A stretch of 64,000 nt of DNA from Paenibacillus sp. JJ-100 (GCF_948329825.1 NZ_CAOJCM010000002.1:1237777-1301776); one strand, 5' to 3'; shown: positions 17,578-27,643, counted from the stretch's first letter. Notes: a model not told the origin generated them from the sequence alone. Made by a program: numbers and translations.

Positions 17578-19236
17578 TTATTTCACAGTCCAGTTCTGAA
17601 TCCGCCATTGTAATTGCTCGTTAATCCGGTCTTCATACGCTTTCACATTAATCTTCTTGTAAGCGGCTACATATTCATCCCAAATCGAATCAAATTCGTT
17701 TGTTTTGGACATGATCGCTCTAGGCAAATATTTCAATGACGTATCCGTCATTTGTTTGTTAGCTACCGAAGCATCTGAACCTTCCTTCAGATCCACTTGC
17801 CATGCTGGGTAATACACCGGATTTTCAGGAGCAGGTGAGAAGAAATCACTCCACGTTTTGAAACCGTATGCATCGAGAAGTTCTTTATCCTCCGCTTTCA
17901 AGCTGTCATAGAATTCCTCAGGTTGGTTGGTTGCTCCAATTGCGTTACCATCAGAGAACGTACCTTCCATTTTTGGTGCAGCACCATAGAAACCTTCTGC
18001 TTTGTTAGCGAGTTTCCATGCCGGGTCTTCCTGTTGAATACGTTGTTCAGGCGTACGATAGAATCTTCCTTCATCGTTGACCATGTAGTCTACGCCTTCC
18101 TCACCCCAGGACAAGAGTTTCTGATACTTCTCATCCATCAATGCATCGAGGAATTTCAGAATGGCAACAGGGTCTTTCGCATCCTTACTGATACCAAAAC
18201 CGTTGTTCAAGTTAATCACTGGACGATCCAAGTAATGGTCCCTGATACTCGTGTCGTAAACCAGCGGGAAACCAACATACGTTTGACCTATTTTATTCTG
18301 AGCTACGAGCGGGTCCTCACCTTGCTGGAAGTTCCAGTGCTGGTCAAACATCCCGAGAACGCGGCCGGAAGAGATTTTCGCCAGATATTGGTCAAAGTTC
18401 TGAACGAAAGCTTCTTTATCGAGTAGTCCTTCGTTATAGAGATTATTCAGCTCTTTATAGTAACGTTTGGATATATCTTTATCAGCGAATACGGTTGCAA
18501 CACCTTGTTCATCTACAACGACGCCGCCGTCATTCGGATGACCTGTCAAGTGCTCTGGTGGATTGAGGAGAGGAAATGTTCTCCAGTCAGAAGCCAGTGT
18601 TGTGAAACCAATCGTTGGCTGACCATCCTCTGTCGTTGGATGTTTTGCAGCATAATCACGAATCAATTTCATGTATTCATCCAGTGTTTTCGGTGTTGGA
18701 TATCCGGCTTCTTTCAGCACCTGCTTTTGAATCCAGAACGCAGGACCGGAATAGTAGTTACTGATGAACTCACCCGTGTATACACCGTAGTTCGGCAACC
18801 AGTAGATATGTCCATCGCTGGAATCCTTCATCCGTTCCCAATCCTTGGCATAGTGCTTTTTGAGGTTTGGTGCGTGTTGCTCAATCAGATCTTCTAACGG
18901 AATGACCGCACCAGCCGCAACCAGTTTAGTGTCTGCTGTGATCAGATCCGGATAATCTCCGCCCGCAACCATGACACCCAGCTTTTGCTGCAAGTCACCT
19001 ACCAGGAACTCCATGTTCAGTTTGACACCTAGCTCTTCCTCGATCTTTTTGTAGATCCGGTTGTCCGCTGTTGGTGCCTGATTTGGTGTTCCGATAAACG
19101 CGGAGATGTTTAATACTTCCTTACCATCGGGTGTCGTCGTTTTAGCCTCTTCACCGCTGCATCCTGCAAGTGCGAGAGTTAATGCCAGAACGAGAGAAAC
19201 AGAACCCCAAAGTTTCTTTTTCTTCAATCCCCCCAT
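17578..19236 (-). CDS. Oligosaccharide-binding lipoprotein, LplA-like
   Basis: A 552-residue extracellular solute-binding protein. The signal peptide ends in a lipobox LALAGC (Cys near residue 26), so the protein is lipid-anchored. The body is a type-1 carbohydrate-binding fold of the long LplA class (usual 500-560 residues). It lies downstream of the second YesN-type regulator and begins the transporter operon. A cre-like box sits about 50 bases before the start. The likely ligand is a xylan-derived oligomer, inferred from the nearby GH10 gene. Confidence 0.9.
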   Translation of the reverse strand: MGGLKKKKLWGSVSLVLALTLALAGCSGEEAKTTTPDGKEVLNISAFIGTPNQAPTADNRIYKKIEEELGVKLNMEFLVGDLQQKLGVMVAGGDYPDLITADTKLVAAGAVIPLEDLIEQHAPNLKKHYAKDWERMKDSSDGHIYWLPNYGVYTGEFISNYYSGPAFWIQKQVLKEAGYPTPKTLDEYMKLIRDYAAKHPTTEDGQPTIGFTTLASDWRTFPLLNPPEHLTGHPNDGGVVVDEQGVATVFADKDISKRYYKELNNLYNEGLLDKEAFVQNFDQYLAKISSGRVLGMFDQHWNFQQGEDPLVAQNKIGQTYVGFPLVYDTSIRDHYLDRPVINLNNGFGISKDAKDPVAILKFLDALMDEKYQKLLSWGEEGVDYMVNDEGRFYRTPEQRIQQEDPAWKLANKAEGFYGAAPKMEGTFSDGNAIGATNQPEEFYDSLKAEDKELLDAYGFKTWSDFFSPAPENPVYYPAWQVDLKEGSDASVANKQMTDTSLKYLPRAIMSKTNEFDSIWDEYVAAYKKINVKAYEDRINEQLQWRIQNWTVK

Positions 19237-19288
19237 GTATTGCGCCTCCTTGGAAGTGGTTTGCCTTACTATCTTTATTATGAAGAAA

Positions 19289-19302
19289 TGTATGCGGTTT
19301 CA
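19289..19302 (-). promoter_or_regulatory. cre-like box upstream of the LplA-like gene
   Basis: TGAAACCGCATACA on the minus strand fits the CcpA site pattern TGWAANCGNTNWCA at 13 of 14 positions. It lies 53 bases before the binding-protein start. Confidence 0.55.
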
Positions 19303-19367
19303 AAATAAACAGATTTAAGCATCGCCCCCCCTTAATTGCAGGAGGTCCTATAACGCGTAATATCGCC

Positions 19368-20918
19368 TTAAGCATGCTTAAGACGATACTCTGCCGGTTT
19401 CAATCCTGTTCTCCGCTCAAACTGCTTTAAGAAATGCTGGTAGCTTTTATAACCGACCTGCTCTGCAATAGCGCATGAGGCATCACCCGATTCTCGAAGT
19501 AGCCGCATGGCCTCTTCTATCCGTAAATCATGTACCATATCCAGAACGCCTTTGCCATACTTCCGCATAAAAGATTGACCCAGATGTACCGGATGCATGA
19601 AAAACTTTTCTGCCAGCTCTTTAATTGTAAAAGTATCCCTGAAGTGCTGCTGCAAATACTCAGCCACCATCGCCTGTGTTCCGCCCAACTGTTTTTGCCG
19701 AAGAGATGTTACCGCAGCCTGACAGGTCAAGCAAAACTCTTCCAGCATGCTCGCTGATTCTTCAATATTTCGGTGATATCGATGATCGGGAAGAAAAGCC
19801 TTATTCTGCACCAAATCTTTTGGTTCTCCTCCAAGTTCCTTACACAGAGACAAGCCACGAAATAAAATCTGAGTCATAAAGATATGAACAAATTCAGGTG
19901 CTGTTTTATGAATTACAAATTGAGAGAAAGCTTCCTTGATCGACATCCTTAATTGTTCCGGGGAACCTTCCTCCAGATGTTCCATAATAAGATCCACTTC
20001 ACGAAGAGACTCCGGATTGAATCGCAGTCGTTGTTCCTGAATATCTTCGGCGAATAACAGATTCCCCTGATGTAAAAACAGAAAACGCTCCGTTTCTGCA
20101 GCCATGCTTCTGGATAGAGATAAGGCTTCCAATTGCTGTACGGGCATACCTACGGCAAGTTGCACTCCGTTAGAAACGGTATCATGTAATACAGACAGCA
20201 GCTGCTCCGCAAAATGCCGATGGCTTTTTCCTTCCAAGTCTTCTGGGACAGAGGATACCTCGCCCCACACGATGCCGCAAGCATTCTGTTCATTCTCCAC
20301 CACATAACAGCACGCTTCACGGCTTACTACCTCATGAATTGTGGAACGAATCAGACCCGAATCAGCCCGCTGAAATTTCACTCTTACATACGTCCACTTA
20401 TGAGCTTTCTCATATAATTGAGCTATATGGTGCACCATGTCCTGTTCATTCTCAACTTCCTTTCCGGTTGCCAGTGCAGACAGAACAGATGTGATCTCCT
20501 GAACTTTGGCCTGCTCACGTACAGACTCCCGTTGCTGCTTCTCCTTCAATTCCTTCGCGAGACGCTCAAGCATATCATCGGCTTCCACAGTGTCCACCGG
20601 TTTGGTCAAATAATTGCATACGCCCAGACGAATAGCCTGCCTTGCATAATTGAAATCGCTATAACCACTTGTAATAACAAACATGGTAGAATCATGCCCC
20701 AGACGACGCGCTTCTTCAATTAATTCCAGACCGTTCATTGCGGGCATATGAATATCGGTGACGACCAGATCAGGCTTGCTAGTACGTATCGCTTCTACAG
20801 CCTCTTCTCCGTTGGCGCATATGCCATTAATTTCAAATCCAAATTTACGCCAGTCAATCAATAATTGCAGCCCTTCAATCGCAAAAGGCTCATCGTCTAC
20901 CAGAAGCACTTTATACAT
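19368..20918 (-). CDS. YesN-type response regulator (AraC output), second of cluster
   Basis: A 516-residue regulator. The receiver domain (residues 1-120) has the acidic pocket DDEPF, the phosphorylated Asp in DLVVTDIHMP near residue 54 and the switch Lys in YLTKPVD. A long linker follows, then a C-terminal AraC double helix-turn-helix (FTIKELAEKFFMHPVHLGQSF and CAIAEQVGYKSYQHFLKQFERRTG). ATG 20918 is chosen because AGGGGGACC stands before it. It sits 23 bases after the kinase gene and ahead of the transporter genes, its probable targets. Confidence 0.9.
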   Translation of the reverse strand: MYKVLLVDDEPFAIEGLQLLIDWRKFGFEINGICANGEEAVEAIRTSKPDLVVTDIHMPAMNGLELIEEARRLGHDSTMFVITSGYSDFNYARQAIRLGVCNYLTKPVDTVEADDMLERLAKELKEKQQRESVREQAKVQEITSVLSALATGKEVENEQDMVHHIAQLYEKAHKWTYVRVKFQRADSGLIRSTIHEVVSREACCYVVENEQNACGIVWGEVSSVPEDLEGKSHRHFAEQLLSVLHDTVSNGVQLAVGMPVQQLEALSLSRSMAAETERFLFLHQGNLLFAEDIQEQRLRFNPESLREVDLIMEHLEEGSPEQLRMSIKEAFSQFVIHKTAPEFVHIFMTQILFRGLSLCKELGGEPKDLVQNKAFLPDHRYHRNIEESASMLEEFCLTCQAAVTSLRQKQLGGTQAMVAEYLQQHFRDTFTIKELAEKFFMHPVHLGQSFMRKYGKGVLDMVHDLRIEEAMRLLRESGDASCAIAEQVGYKSYQHFLKQFERRTGLKPAEYRLKHA

Positions 20919-20941
20919 TTTTGGTCCCCCTTGCTTAGAAG

Positions 20942-22690
20942 TCATAGTCTGTCCGTCGGAATGTGGAATTCCGCTTCGGTACCAATCCCTTGCTCACTAC
21001 GAATGGAGAACGTTGCATCCCCATCATAAAATAGTTCTAGGCGGCGATAGACATTCCGAATGCCGACATGTGTGCCGTCTCTGGCTTGATCCGAGCGTAT
21101 ATCCTGTAGTAATTGACGCAGTTTATCCTGCTCCATTCCTATGCCGTTATCAATGACGCGAATAACCAAACCTGACTCATTCAGTTTTGCAGTAATATGA
21201 ATTAACCGTCCGTTCTTACGTGCCTGCAAACCATGTTTGCACGCATTCTCCACCAGTGGCTGAATGCTCATTCGTGGAATATGCTTACCCTTAGCTTCCG
21301 GGTCAATGTCAAAGGTATAATCAAACAACTCTCCGAACCTGAACTTCTCAATCTGAAGATATAGCGTTGTGAATTGTAGCTCCTCTTCAAGCGCGATCAG
21401 ATTGTCTGATCTGCTGAGTAGTTGTCTCATAAGCAAAGATAGACTTTTAATAATTTCCGACACTTCGGTATATCCGTTTTTGGTACTTACGACAAGCAGG
21501 GCGTTCAGCGTATTAAACAGAAAATGTGGATTCATCTGGCTCTGAAGCATCGATAACTCCGTTCGGACTTGATCCAGCTCCAGATCTTTGTGTCTGATCT
21601 CCAGTTTGTAGACATCATTAATTAAGGAATGTATCTTGCTGATCATCATATTGAATGTGCGAATTAATCCACCAATCTCGTCGCGCCCTTCTTGAATTTC
21701 AATCAGATCAAAACGTTCATTACGCACTTTCCCCATATGCCGCGATAATTTACGGATACGGTAGTGGTATGAGCGCAGAATAAAATAAATGAGTACTGAG
21801 GGTACAATTACACTTATGATTGCCAGCCACAAAATGGAATAACGTGCCTCATCCAACAATTCATCCACATGCCGCGTATCCGCAACCCCAATCAGCTTCC
21901 AGCCATCCAGATATGCCAGATTACCAAGCGGCTTCTCCAAGACATATTCGGACTTGATATCTGAAGAGGATAACCCCTCAGACGGGAAACGTGCACTGGA
22001 AACAACCGGACGGTTATTGCCATCCACAAGTTGGAGCTGCAGGCTGTTTGTCTCACGATTAAGAATGCTGAAAATCCGGTTCACTTCTAGATCAATTTTG
22101 GAATACTTCGCATAGGTAGCGTACGAAGTAAATGTCTTCATTTTTCCGATCACACTGATTCGTTTCCCACGACTAAACCCCGACTGCTCTTCATAATCAA
22201 TGACTAATATATCTCCACTCGCTCGATTTAACTGCTCCAAGCCAGGGAGAGTGGTCTCCTGGTCTTTCATAACGATGTAGTGGCTACCGGTCTGAATCGT
22301 ATCGTTGTTCGTGAAAATACGGACTTCCAGAATATTGGCCGACATGTACCTTGTCAATTTATCACGCAGGAAAAGATGGTACTCGTTATAGTAATCCACA
22401 GGTGAATTGTAGGTTCGGTCAAGGGCTTCGTACAAGGAATCATCGGCTGCGATCATCCGGCTTAACGCCACACTCTCATCAATCATACCGACGAGTTCAC
22501 CCGCAGCTCTGTCAATCGATTTGCGCAGATTTTCTTGCTCCCGAACCTTGATATCTGCAGATGTCCTTTGATAAAAAAACAGATTAATCGCAATAATCGG
22601 AAGAAGGATGCTAACGACATAGATTAATAAAAATTTGTATCGAAGGGGGATATCATTGACGGTACGAAAAGTCCATTTTTTTTTGTGCAC
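20942..22690 (-). CDS. YesM-type sensor histidine kinase
   Basis: A 582-residue membrane kinase. A first hydrophobic segment lies near residues 19-40, then an extracellular sensor (about 250 residues, Cache-like), a second segment near 290, HAMP, the His_kinase domain with phospho-acceptor in HFLFNTLNALL, and the HATPase motifs NACKHG, DNGIGM and GIGTE. The GTG at 22690 is preferred: AAGGGTG stands six bases before it and it begins five bases after the upstream regulator stop. Between two response regulators, it probably senses a xylan fragment. Confidence 0.88.
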   Translation of the reverse strand: MHKKKWTFRTVNDIPLRYKFLLIYVVSILLPIIAINLFFYQRTSADIKVREQENLRKSIDRAAGELVGMIDESVALSRMIAADDSLYEALDRTYNSPVDYYNEYHLFLRDKLTRYMSANILEVRIFTNNDTIQTGSHYIVMKDQETTLPGLEQLNRASGDILVIDYEEQSGFSRGKRISVIGKMKTFTSYATYAKYSKIDLEVNRIFSILNRETNSLQLQLVDGNNRPVVSSARFPSEGLSSSDIKSEYVLEKPLGNLAYLDGWKLIGVADTRHVDELLDEARYSILWLAIISVIVPSVLIYFILRSYHYRIRKLSRHMGKVRNERFDLIEIQEGRDEIGGLIRTFNMMISKIHSLINDVYKLEIRHKDLELDQVRTELSMLQSQMNPHFLFNTLNALLVVSTKNGYTEVSEIIKSLSLLMRQLLSRSDNLIALEEELQFTTLYLQIEKFRFGELFDYTFDIDPEAKGKHIPRMSIQPLVENACKHGLQARKNGRLIHITAKLNESGLVIRVIDNGIGMEQDKLRQLLQDIRSDQARDGTHVGIRNVYRRLELFYDGDATFSIRSEQGIGTEAEFHIPTDRL

Positions 22691-22694
22691 ATGA

Positions 22695-23813
22695 TCACCC
22701 TTGATTGTTGGTTTTATATAAGGAAGGAAGCTCCCCTGTAAGCGCTTTAAATTTTTCTGTGAAATATTCAGCATCATGATAGCCCAATTCCAGTGCAATA
22801 TCTGAAATTTTCATATTGGTTCGGCGAAGCATCTTGCGTGCCTCTTCAATACGAAGTCGATGAACGTATTCGCTGAAGCTGACTCCCATCTCACGTTTGA
22901 ACTGTTGGCCTAGATAAGCCGCGTTGACATGGATGTGATTCGCCAGCTGCTGCAATTTAATTTTAGAGCGATAATGCTCTTTCAGATACTGAACGGCCTC
23001 TGCGACCACTCCTCCGGAACCTGTGTCAGTCTGTGATGCTGTTGCAAAGGTTTCGGCGATTCGTACGAATAGCTGTTTTAAATCTCCTCTATGCCAGCTC
23101 GCTGTGTGGTGCCATGTCTGGGCCTGAAGCAGAGTCTGATCGGCACCAATCAAGCCATATCTGCGGAGCAATTCTCCGTGTATATATCGGACTGCACTTT
23201 GATTCCAGTCTCCCGCTGCACGGGATTCCTTCATCTCATGCATCATCTCATCGACAGCACGATCGATACCCGTTACATCCCCTGCTTCAATCAAAGCCAA
23301 CATCTGCTTTGCGCGAGACGTCATCTTCTCCAGATCTACCTCTTCTATCATGTCGCTCTCATCCAGATGTGTATCGAGCAGCTCCATTGATTCATAAGGC
23401 TCTTGCGCATATCCTTTCTCTATCTCTTGTCTCTGTGTGTCCAACGGAATAATTAGATTCCGTAACAACGCATGGATCTCTTCAGGTACTAATGGCTTGA
23501 GAACATATTCATTCACCCTGTAACGTATTGCCTGCTGGGCATAACCGAACTCAGAGTACCCCGTAACAATGACAATCTGAGAATCATATCTCAATTCTTC
23601 ACGCATCGTTCGGATCAGACCAAGCCCGTCAAGTACCGGCATCTGGATATCTGTTACAACCAGATCCGGATTCACAAGACCGATCAGTTCGAGTGCCTCT
23701 TCCCCATCCGTTGCAGTTCCGCACAATTCATATCCACAGCCTTGCCAATCGATCATCGTTTTCCAGCCTTCCAGCATAAATGGTTCATCATCTGCTACAA
23801 TGACCTTGTACAT
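22695..23813 (-). CDS. YesN-type response regulator (AraC output), first of cluster
   Basis: A 372-residue regulator with a receiver domain (DLVVTDIQMPVLDG, phospho-Asp near residue 54; YVLKPL switch) and a C-terminal AraC domain (IKLQQLANHIHVNAAYLGQQF and KISDIALELGYHDAEYFTEKFKALTG). ATG 23813 follows GGAAGGTGAG; the ATG five codons earlier lacks a ribosome site. It precedes the kinase by a few bases in one operon. Its linker is much shorter than that of the second regulator (516 residues), so they may answer differently to the same kinase. Confidence 0.9.
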   Translation of the reverse strand: MYKVIVADDEPFMLEGWKTMIDWQGCGYELCGTATDGEEALELIGLVNPDLVVTDIQMPVLDGLGLIRTMREELRYDSQIVIVTGYSEFGYAQQAIRYRVNEYVLKPLVPEEIHALLRNLIIPLDTQRQEIEKGYAQEPYESMELLDTHLDESDMIEEVDLEKMTSRAKQMLALIEAGDVTGIDRAVDEMMHEMKESRAAGDWNQSAVRYIHGELLRRYGLIGADQTLLQAQTWHHTASWHRGDLKQLFVRIAETFATASQTDTGSGGVVAEAVQYLKEHYRSKIKLQQLANHIHVNAAYLGQQFKREMGVSFSEYVHRLRIEEARKMLRRTNMKISDIALELGYHDAEYFTEKFKALTGELPSLYKTNNQG

Positions 23814-24024
23814 GGGCTCACCTTCCATTTTCCCTTTTTTGTCCAGTATCGCATCGTACTGTGAATGTTACAATGCTAAGATTTGAATAAAACTGTTCGA
23901 TTTATAAGATAATTCAAAAAAACCTTACAAGCTCGCCTTTTTATAAGGTCTGCATGCAAGGCTATTCATCTTAGAAATTCAGTGACTACTGGAAACTTAG
24001 TCTGAACTCGAACTGAACTTCTGT

Positions 24025-25029
24025 CTACCCCCTGGTTTTGTCGAGAATACGCCAGAAGGAAGCCTTCGGCTGCAACTGTGTATCAAACACAAACGGCCAG
24101 TTTTTACGTCCACGTACCGGGAAATTGTCCAGCCAAGTGTAGTTATCCGCAACACCCCAGAATGTCACGGAAGTGATATTCGATTTATATTCTCGGAATA
24201 ACTCGAAAATGTCTTCATAACGTTTCTCCTGAAGCTCCGCCATTTCAGATGTTGGTTCGGTCAGATCTGTGCGCCGATCCTCATAACGGAAAACGGATAG
24301 ATCCAGCTCAGTGACGTGAAGCTGTACGCCCAGTGAAGCATATCGTTCAATGGCTTGACGAATCTCGTCAATGGACGGTCCATGAATATTCCAGTGTCCT
24401 TGCATACCAATACCATGAACAGGAGCACCTTGATCCAATAGAGTTCGTACCAGATTGTATATTTTCTCCCGCTTGACCGGGTCTGTCTCGTTATAATCAT
24501 TATAGAATAGCAGCGCGTCAGGATCTGCTTCATGGGCCATACGGAATGCCTGATGCAGATAATCCTCTCCCAGCAGTTGCAGCCACTTCGTGTCTCTCAT
24601 CACAAGATCAGTCTTATCCTCAATCGCCTCATTCACAACATCCCAGGCGTAGATCTGTCCTTTGTAACGACCAACGACGGTATCAATATGCTCCTTTAAC
24701 CGGGACAACATCAATTCTCTCGAAGCCGGGCCTCCGGAAGTATCCTCAAACACCCATGCCGGCGTCTGATTGTGCCATACCAACGTATGACCACGCACGC
24801 CTATCGCACGACCAACGGCAAAATCAACGATCTCATCTGCTGCCTCAAACGTATATTCATGCTCTCGCGGATGAACCTCTTCGAATTTCATCTGGTTCTC
24901 TGCAGTAACACTGTTGTAATGCTTCGCAATAAATTCACCTTCGGACTGTAGCATTCTCGTATGTACTGCTGCACCTATTTTGAACGAATCGGCATAAGCA
25001 GTATGTAGGGACGGAATTTCGGTCGACAT
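24025..25029 (-). CDS. Intracellular endo-1,4-beta-xylanase, GH10
   Basis: A 334-residue single-domain GH10 enzyme that hydrolyses beta-1,4 xylose linkages. The acid/base Glu is E134 in DVVNEAIED and the nucleophile is E241 in HVTELDLS; VRGHTLVWHNQTP and FWGVADNYTWLDNFP are family signatures. There is no signal peptide or carbohydrate-binding module, so it should act in the cytoplasm on imported xylo-oligosaccharides, like XynA2 of Paenibacillus JDR-2. ATG 25029 is chosen for its GAGGAGG site. No alpha-glucuronidase or beta-xylosidase gene is adjacent. Confidence 0.93.
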   Translation of the reverse strand: MSTEIPSLHTAYADSFKIGAAVHTRMLQSEGEFIAKHYNSVTAENQMKFEEVHPREHEYTFEAADEIVDFAVGRAIGVRGHTLVWHNQTPAWVFEDTSGGPASRELMLSRLKEHIDTVVGRYKGQIYAWDVVNEAIEDKTDLVMRDTKWLQLLGEDYLHQAFRMAHEADPDALLFYNDYNETDPVKREKIYNLVRTLLDQGAPVHGIGMQGHWNIHGPSIDEIRQAIERYASLGVQLHVTELDLSVFRYEDRRTDLTEPTSEMAELQEKRYEDIFELFREYKSNITSVTFWGVADNYTWLDNFPVRGRKNWPFVFDTQLQPKASFWRILDKTRG

Positions 25030-25073
25030 CCTGGTTCCTCCTCGCAGGTTTATTTCTTTATCATACCGAATTA

Positions 25074-25087
25074 TGAATGCGCTTTCC
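25074..25087. promoter_or_regulatory. Possible cre box upstream of the xylanase gene
   Basis: GGAAAGCGCATTCA on the minus strand matches the cre pattern at 12 of 14 positions, 45 bases before the start. Weaker than the other three boxes. Confidence 0.35.
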
Positions 25088-25162
25088 ATGAACAAAATAA
25101 ACATGTTGCCCCCTGAAATCCTACCAATTTCAGCATGAAAAGATGAATTGTAGGAAAATACA

Positions 25163-25510
25163 TTATAACTTGTCTACCTGTAGCAAAGTAACTGGCTTCA
25201 CAGTACATGCCAAGCTAACTTGTTCCTCCGAGAGAACATTAAGCTTAATCAGACTTTTCAATTTATGACTGTCCACCTTGGACATTAATCTCCAGATCTC
25301 CGGGTCGGGTAGAGAAGCGTACAGCTTCTGATCGTCATATTCTTTACGGTGCTGGAGCACCGTTTTCACCTTAAATCCACCCACTTCTGCCTCATATACC
25401 CCCCGCGCTTCACAGTACGCCACAATCTCGTCCCTCAATACAGATAACTGTCGTTCAATCTCCTTCTGTCGCTGTTTCAGTTCAAAATAAGCCTGTACCT
25501 TGTGTTCCAT
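25163..25510 (-). CDS. Coiled-coil hypothetical protein (115 aa)
   Basis: I do not recognise this protein. Residues 1-35 are a charged helical stretch of coiled-coil type (ELKQRQKEIERQLSVLRDEI), followed by a short beta segment and a helical end rich in Lys and Leu. The layout resembles small phage-type helper proteins, but nothing else phage-like is nearby. AGAGGAG lies before the ATG. The 25511-25704 gap that follows it upstream holds nothing I can support. Confidence 0.6.
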   Translation of the reverse strand: MEHKVQAYFELKQRQKEIERQLSVLRDEIVAYCEARGVYEAEVGGFKVKTVLQHRKEYDDQKLYASLPDPEIWRLMSKVDSHKLKSLIKLNVLSEEQVSLACTVKPVTLLQVDKL

Positions 25511-25704
25511 CAGTCATCACGCTCCTCTACTACTATAGGTATGCGTAAAATAGGAATTTAGGACAGGCTTTTAGACACTATGAAGAGTATGGAGATTACC
25601 CAAACAGCATTTTGGAGAATAAGAGAGATGTCCGATCAAGGAGAGGGTTTATTCATATCCAGTTGAACCCCAGCGGACACAGCACTAAGCTGTAGCATTG
25701 GTAA

Positions 25705-26199
25705 TCACGTTCTTTGGTTATAGTCAGGCTTAAGCAATCCTTTGCCTATAACATTAGCAGATACTGGATCCCTGCCAAGTTCTCTGGCCCATACGGATAA
25801 CTGGCCCATATGATGAATTTCATGCGCAATGACATGACGCATAATTTCACCCCAAGCATCGATATCCACTCGCCCATCGCTTCTGCGGTCGATGTAAGTT
25901 CTCTTCTCCATGCTCGGCTCCCAGGCTAACACAAATGCTTCTACGTCCTGATGCAGCTTACAGTCCAACTCACGAACTGCTTGAAGCGTCTGGTAGTGAG
26001 CAAAATCCTCCTCACCGTCCGGTTTCCCCTGCAATAGCTGTAGCCAGCTCCACTCCACGTCAACAACATGAAAAAAAGTCTTAAGGATACTTCTGACACC
26101 ACCTGTACGTGGTCGAAGCAACTCTTCTGGCGGTAGGTCTGCACACCACGCATACCATTGTTCACGCACCATCCAGTTGTATCGAAAAAATGTTTCCAT
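25705..26199 (-). CDS. DinB-family protein
   Basis: A 164-residue DinB/YfiT-type four-helix protein. HVVDVEWSWLQLLQG near residue 43 and MRHVIAHEIHHMGQLSVWARELG near residue 130 supply the metal-binding histidines, a better match to the family than the paralog at 6389. ATG 26199 follows GGGAGGTGGC. Family members are often thiol-dependent transferases; the substrate is unknown. Confidence 0.83.
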   Translation of the reverse strand: METFFRYNWMVREQWYAWCADLPPEELLRPRTGGVRSILKTFFHVVDVEWSWLQLLQGKPDGEEDFAHYQTLQAVRELDCKLHQDVEAFVLAWEPSMEKRTYIDRRSDGRVDIDAWGEIMRHVIAHEIHHMGQLSVWARELGRDPVSANVIGKGLLKPDYNQRT

Positions 26200-26233
26200 A
26201 CTGCCACCTCCCATTATGATTGACTCACTCCAC

Positions 26234-26515
26234 CTATTTCTTGGTTAATCTCTTCTTGATATAAATCAAGACATGTATTCCTGTGTAAATAAACAAAATA
26301 TTAATGAACAATATTAGCAAATTGATATGCATCTCGAATATAAACCAGTTTGATCCCTCTGGATTTGTTGTATGGTAATCCGTTAGAAAACGAAGCGGGA
26401 ACCCATACTCTGTTCGTAATGGTTTCTCATCGGTATACAAGGTCCCTGGGATAAAAAAGATAGCCAATACAGCGAGCCAAGCGGATAGGTTCAAGATTCT
26501 TGTATGTATCGTCAT
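26234..26515 (-). CDS. Small membrane protein (93 aa)
   Basis: A 93-residue protein with hydrophobic segments near residues 8-25 and 60-83 and a soluble loop between them; the C-terminus is strongly basic (KKRLTKK). ATG 26515 is chosen for the GGAGGGG site five to six bases upstream; longer starts lack one. Function unknown. Confidence 0.6.
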   Translation of the reverse strand: MTIHTRILNLSAWLAVLAIFFIPGTLYTDEKPLRTEYGFPLRFLTDYHTTNPEGSNWFIFEMHINLLILFINILFIYTGIHVLIYIKKRLTKK

Positions 26516-26752
26516 TACGTCCCCTCCAGTTATGAATTGAAACGATGCTCTCTTTACACTCTCATGATCATTAACCAATGAAAACATCCTTTGGTTACGT
26601 TTTATTTTTAGGATCCTGGCTGCCCAAACCAGGTGAATTGGGTGGAATGTATCCGCATCCCACATTTTACCAGTTTGATGATTTGACTTTTAAGAAGTAG
26701 ACTAAAGATAGATTATTAAATTGTTAACATGTTCAGGGAGAGGGGTTTCATA

Positions 26753-27556
26753 ATGTCATCCAGTGTCATTGACATGCTGCAACTTGAATACCAGCGTTTC
26801 TCAGCAAAAGAAAAGGAAATAGCTGATTACGTCATGCGTAATAAATCGTCCATAAATAACATGAATATTAGGGATTTGGCTGCATACACTACTGCTTCCA
26901 TGTCAACCATTACTCGATTTTGTAAAAAAGTAGGATGTTCCACTTTTGTCGATTTTAAAATTCGACTTAGTCGTGAAGTTCACCAACCCCGTAATGAAAC
27001 GGATATTTTTATAAGAACACAACAGATCCACAATGATATTATAAATGCGACCGCGGAAATGCTGGATACCGACAAAATCAAACAGGTCGTCCAGTACATA
27101 ATGGAAGCCCGCAGAATTTATGTCTATGGTCTGGGGAGTTCAGGTCTATCAGCACTGGAGTTTAAATACAGGCTCATGCGCATGGATATTGCCATTGATG
27201 CGGTGACCGATTCACACATGATGCTCATGAGTGCTTCTCTTCTTGGAAAAGACGATCTGGTTATTGGTTTATCCAATTCTGGACGAACGTTAGAGGTCAG
27301 CGATGCATTAAAAGTAGCAAAAAAAACAGGAAGCACCGTTGTTGGAATTACTAATTTTGATCATACACCCCTGTCAGAAATCTCAGACCTATGCATTTTC
27401 ACACCTGATATCGGACGAACTGGGGATGTGAATTTCATCAATAGCCAGTTGGCCATTATTTACATCCTGGATGTGATCTCTCTTCTATTACTTGATGACA
27501 AGAATCTGCTTAAGGCCCGGCAACAAACATTACGCACCTTTTATTCTGGTGACTAA
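26753..27556 (+). CDS. RpiR/MurR-family transcriptional regulator
   Basis: A 267-residue regulator with an N-terminal HTH_6 domain (recognition helix in ASMSTITRFCKKVG near residues 46-59) and a C-terminal SIS sugar-phosphate-binding domain (YGLGSSGLSALEF and GLSNSGRTLEV). ATG 26753 follows GGGAGAGGGG. It converges on the nanE-PTS operon and shares its terminator. Regulation of that operon by ManNAc- or GlcNAc-type phosphates is the natural inference, supported by palindromes in the PTS promoter. Confidence 0.87.
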   Translation: MSSSVIDMLQLEYQRFSAKEKEIADYVMRNKSSINNMNIRDLAAYTTASMSTITRFCKKVGCSTFVDFKIRLSREVHQPRNETDIFIRTQQIHNDIINATAEMLDTDKIKQVVQYIMEARRIYVYGLGSSGLSALEFKYRLMRMDIAIDAVTDSHMMLMSASLLGKDDLVIGLSNSGRTLEVSDALKVAKKTGSTVVGITNFDHTPLSEISDLCIFTPDIGRTGDVNFINSQLAIIYILDVISLLLLDDKNLLKARQQTLRTFYSGD

Positions 27557-27601
27557 AAAAAGCTAATTGGGTTTGAGAATAATCGTAAAATCACAAAAAA
27601 G

Positions 27602-27643
27602 AAGAAGACATCCATCCCGAAAATGGGATTTAGATGTCTTCTT
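27602..27643. terminator. Convergent terminator between rpiR-type gene and nanE
   Basis: AAGAAGACATC pairs with GATGTCTTCTT, with an inner ATCCC/GGGAT stem and T-runs on both strands. Confidence 0.88.
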
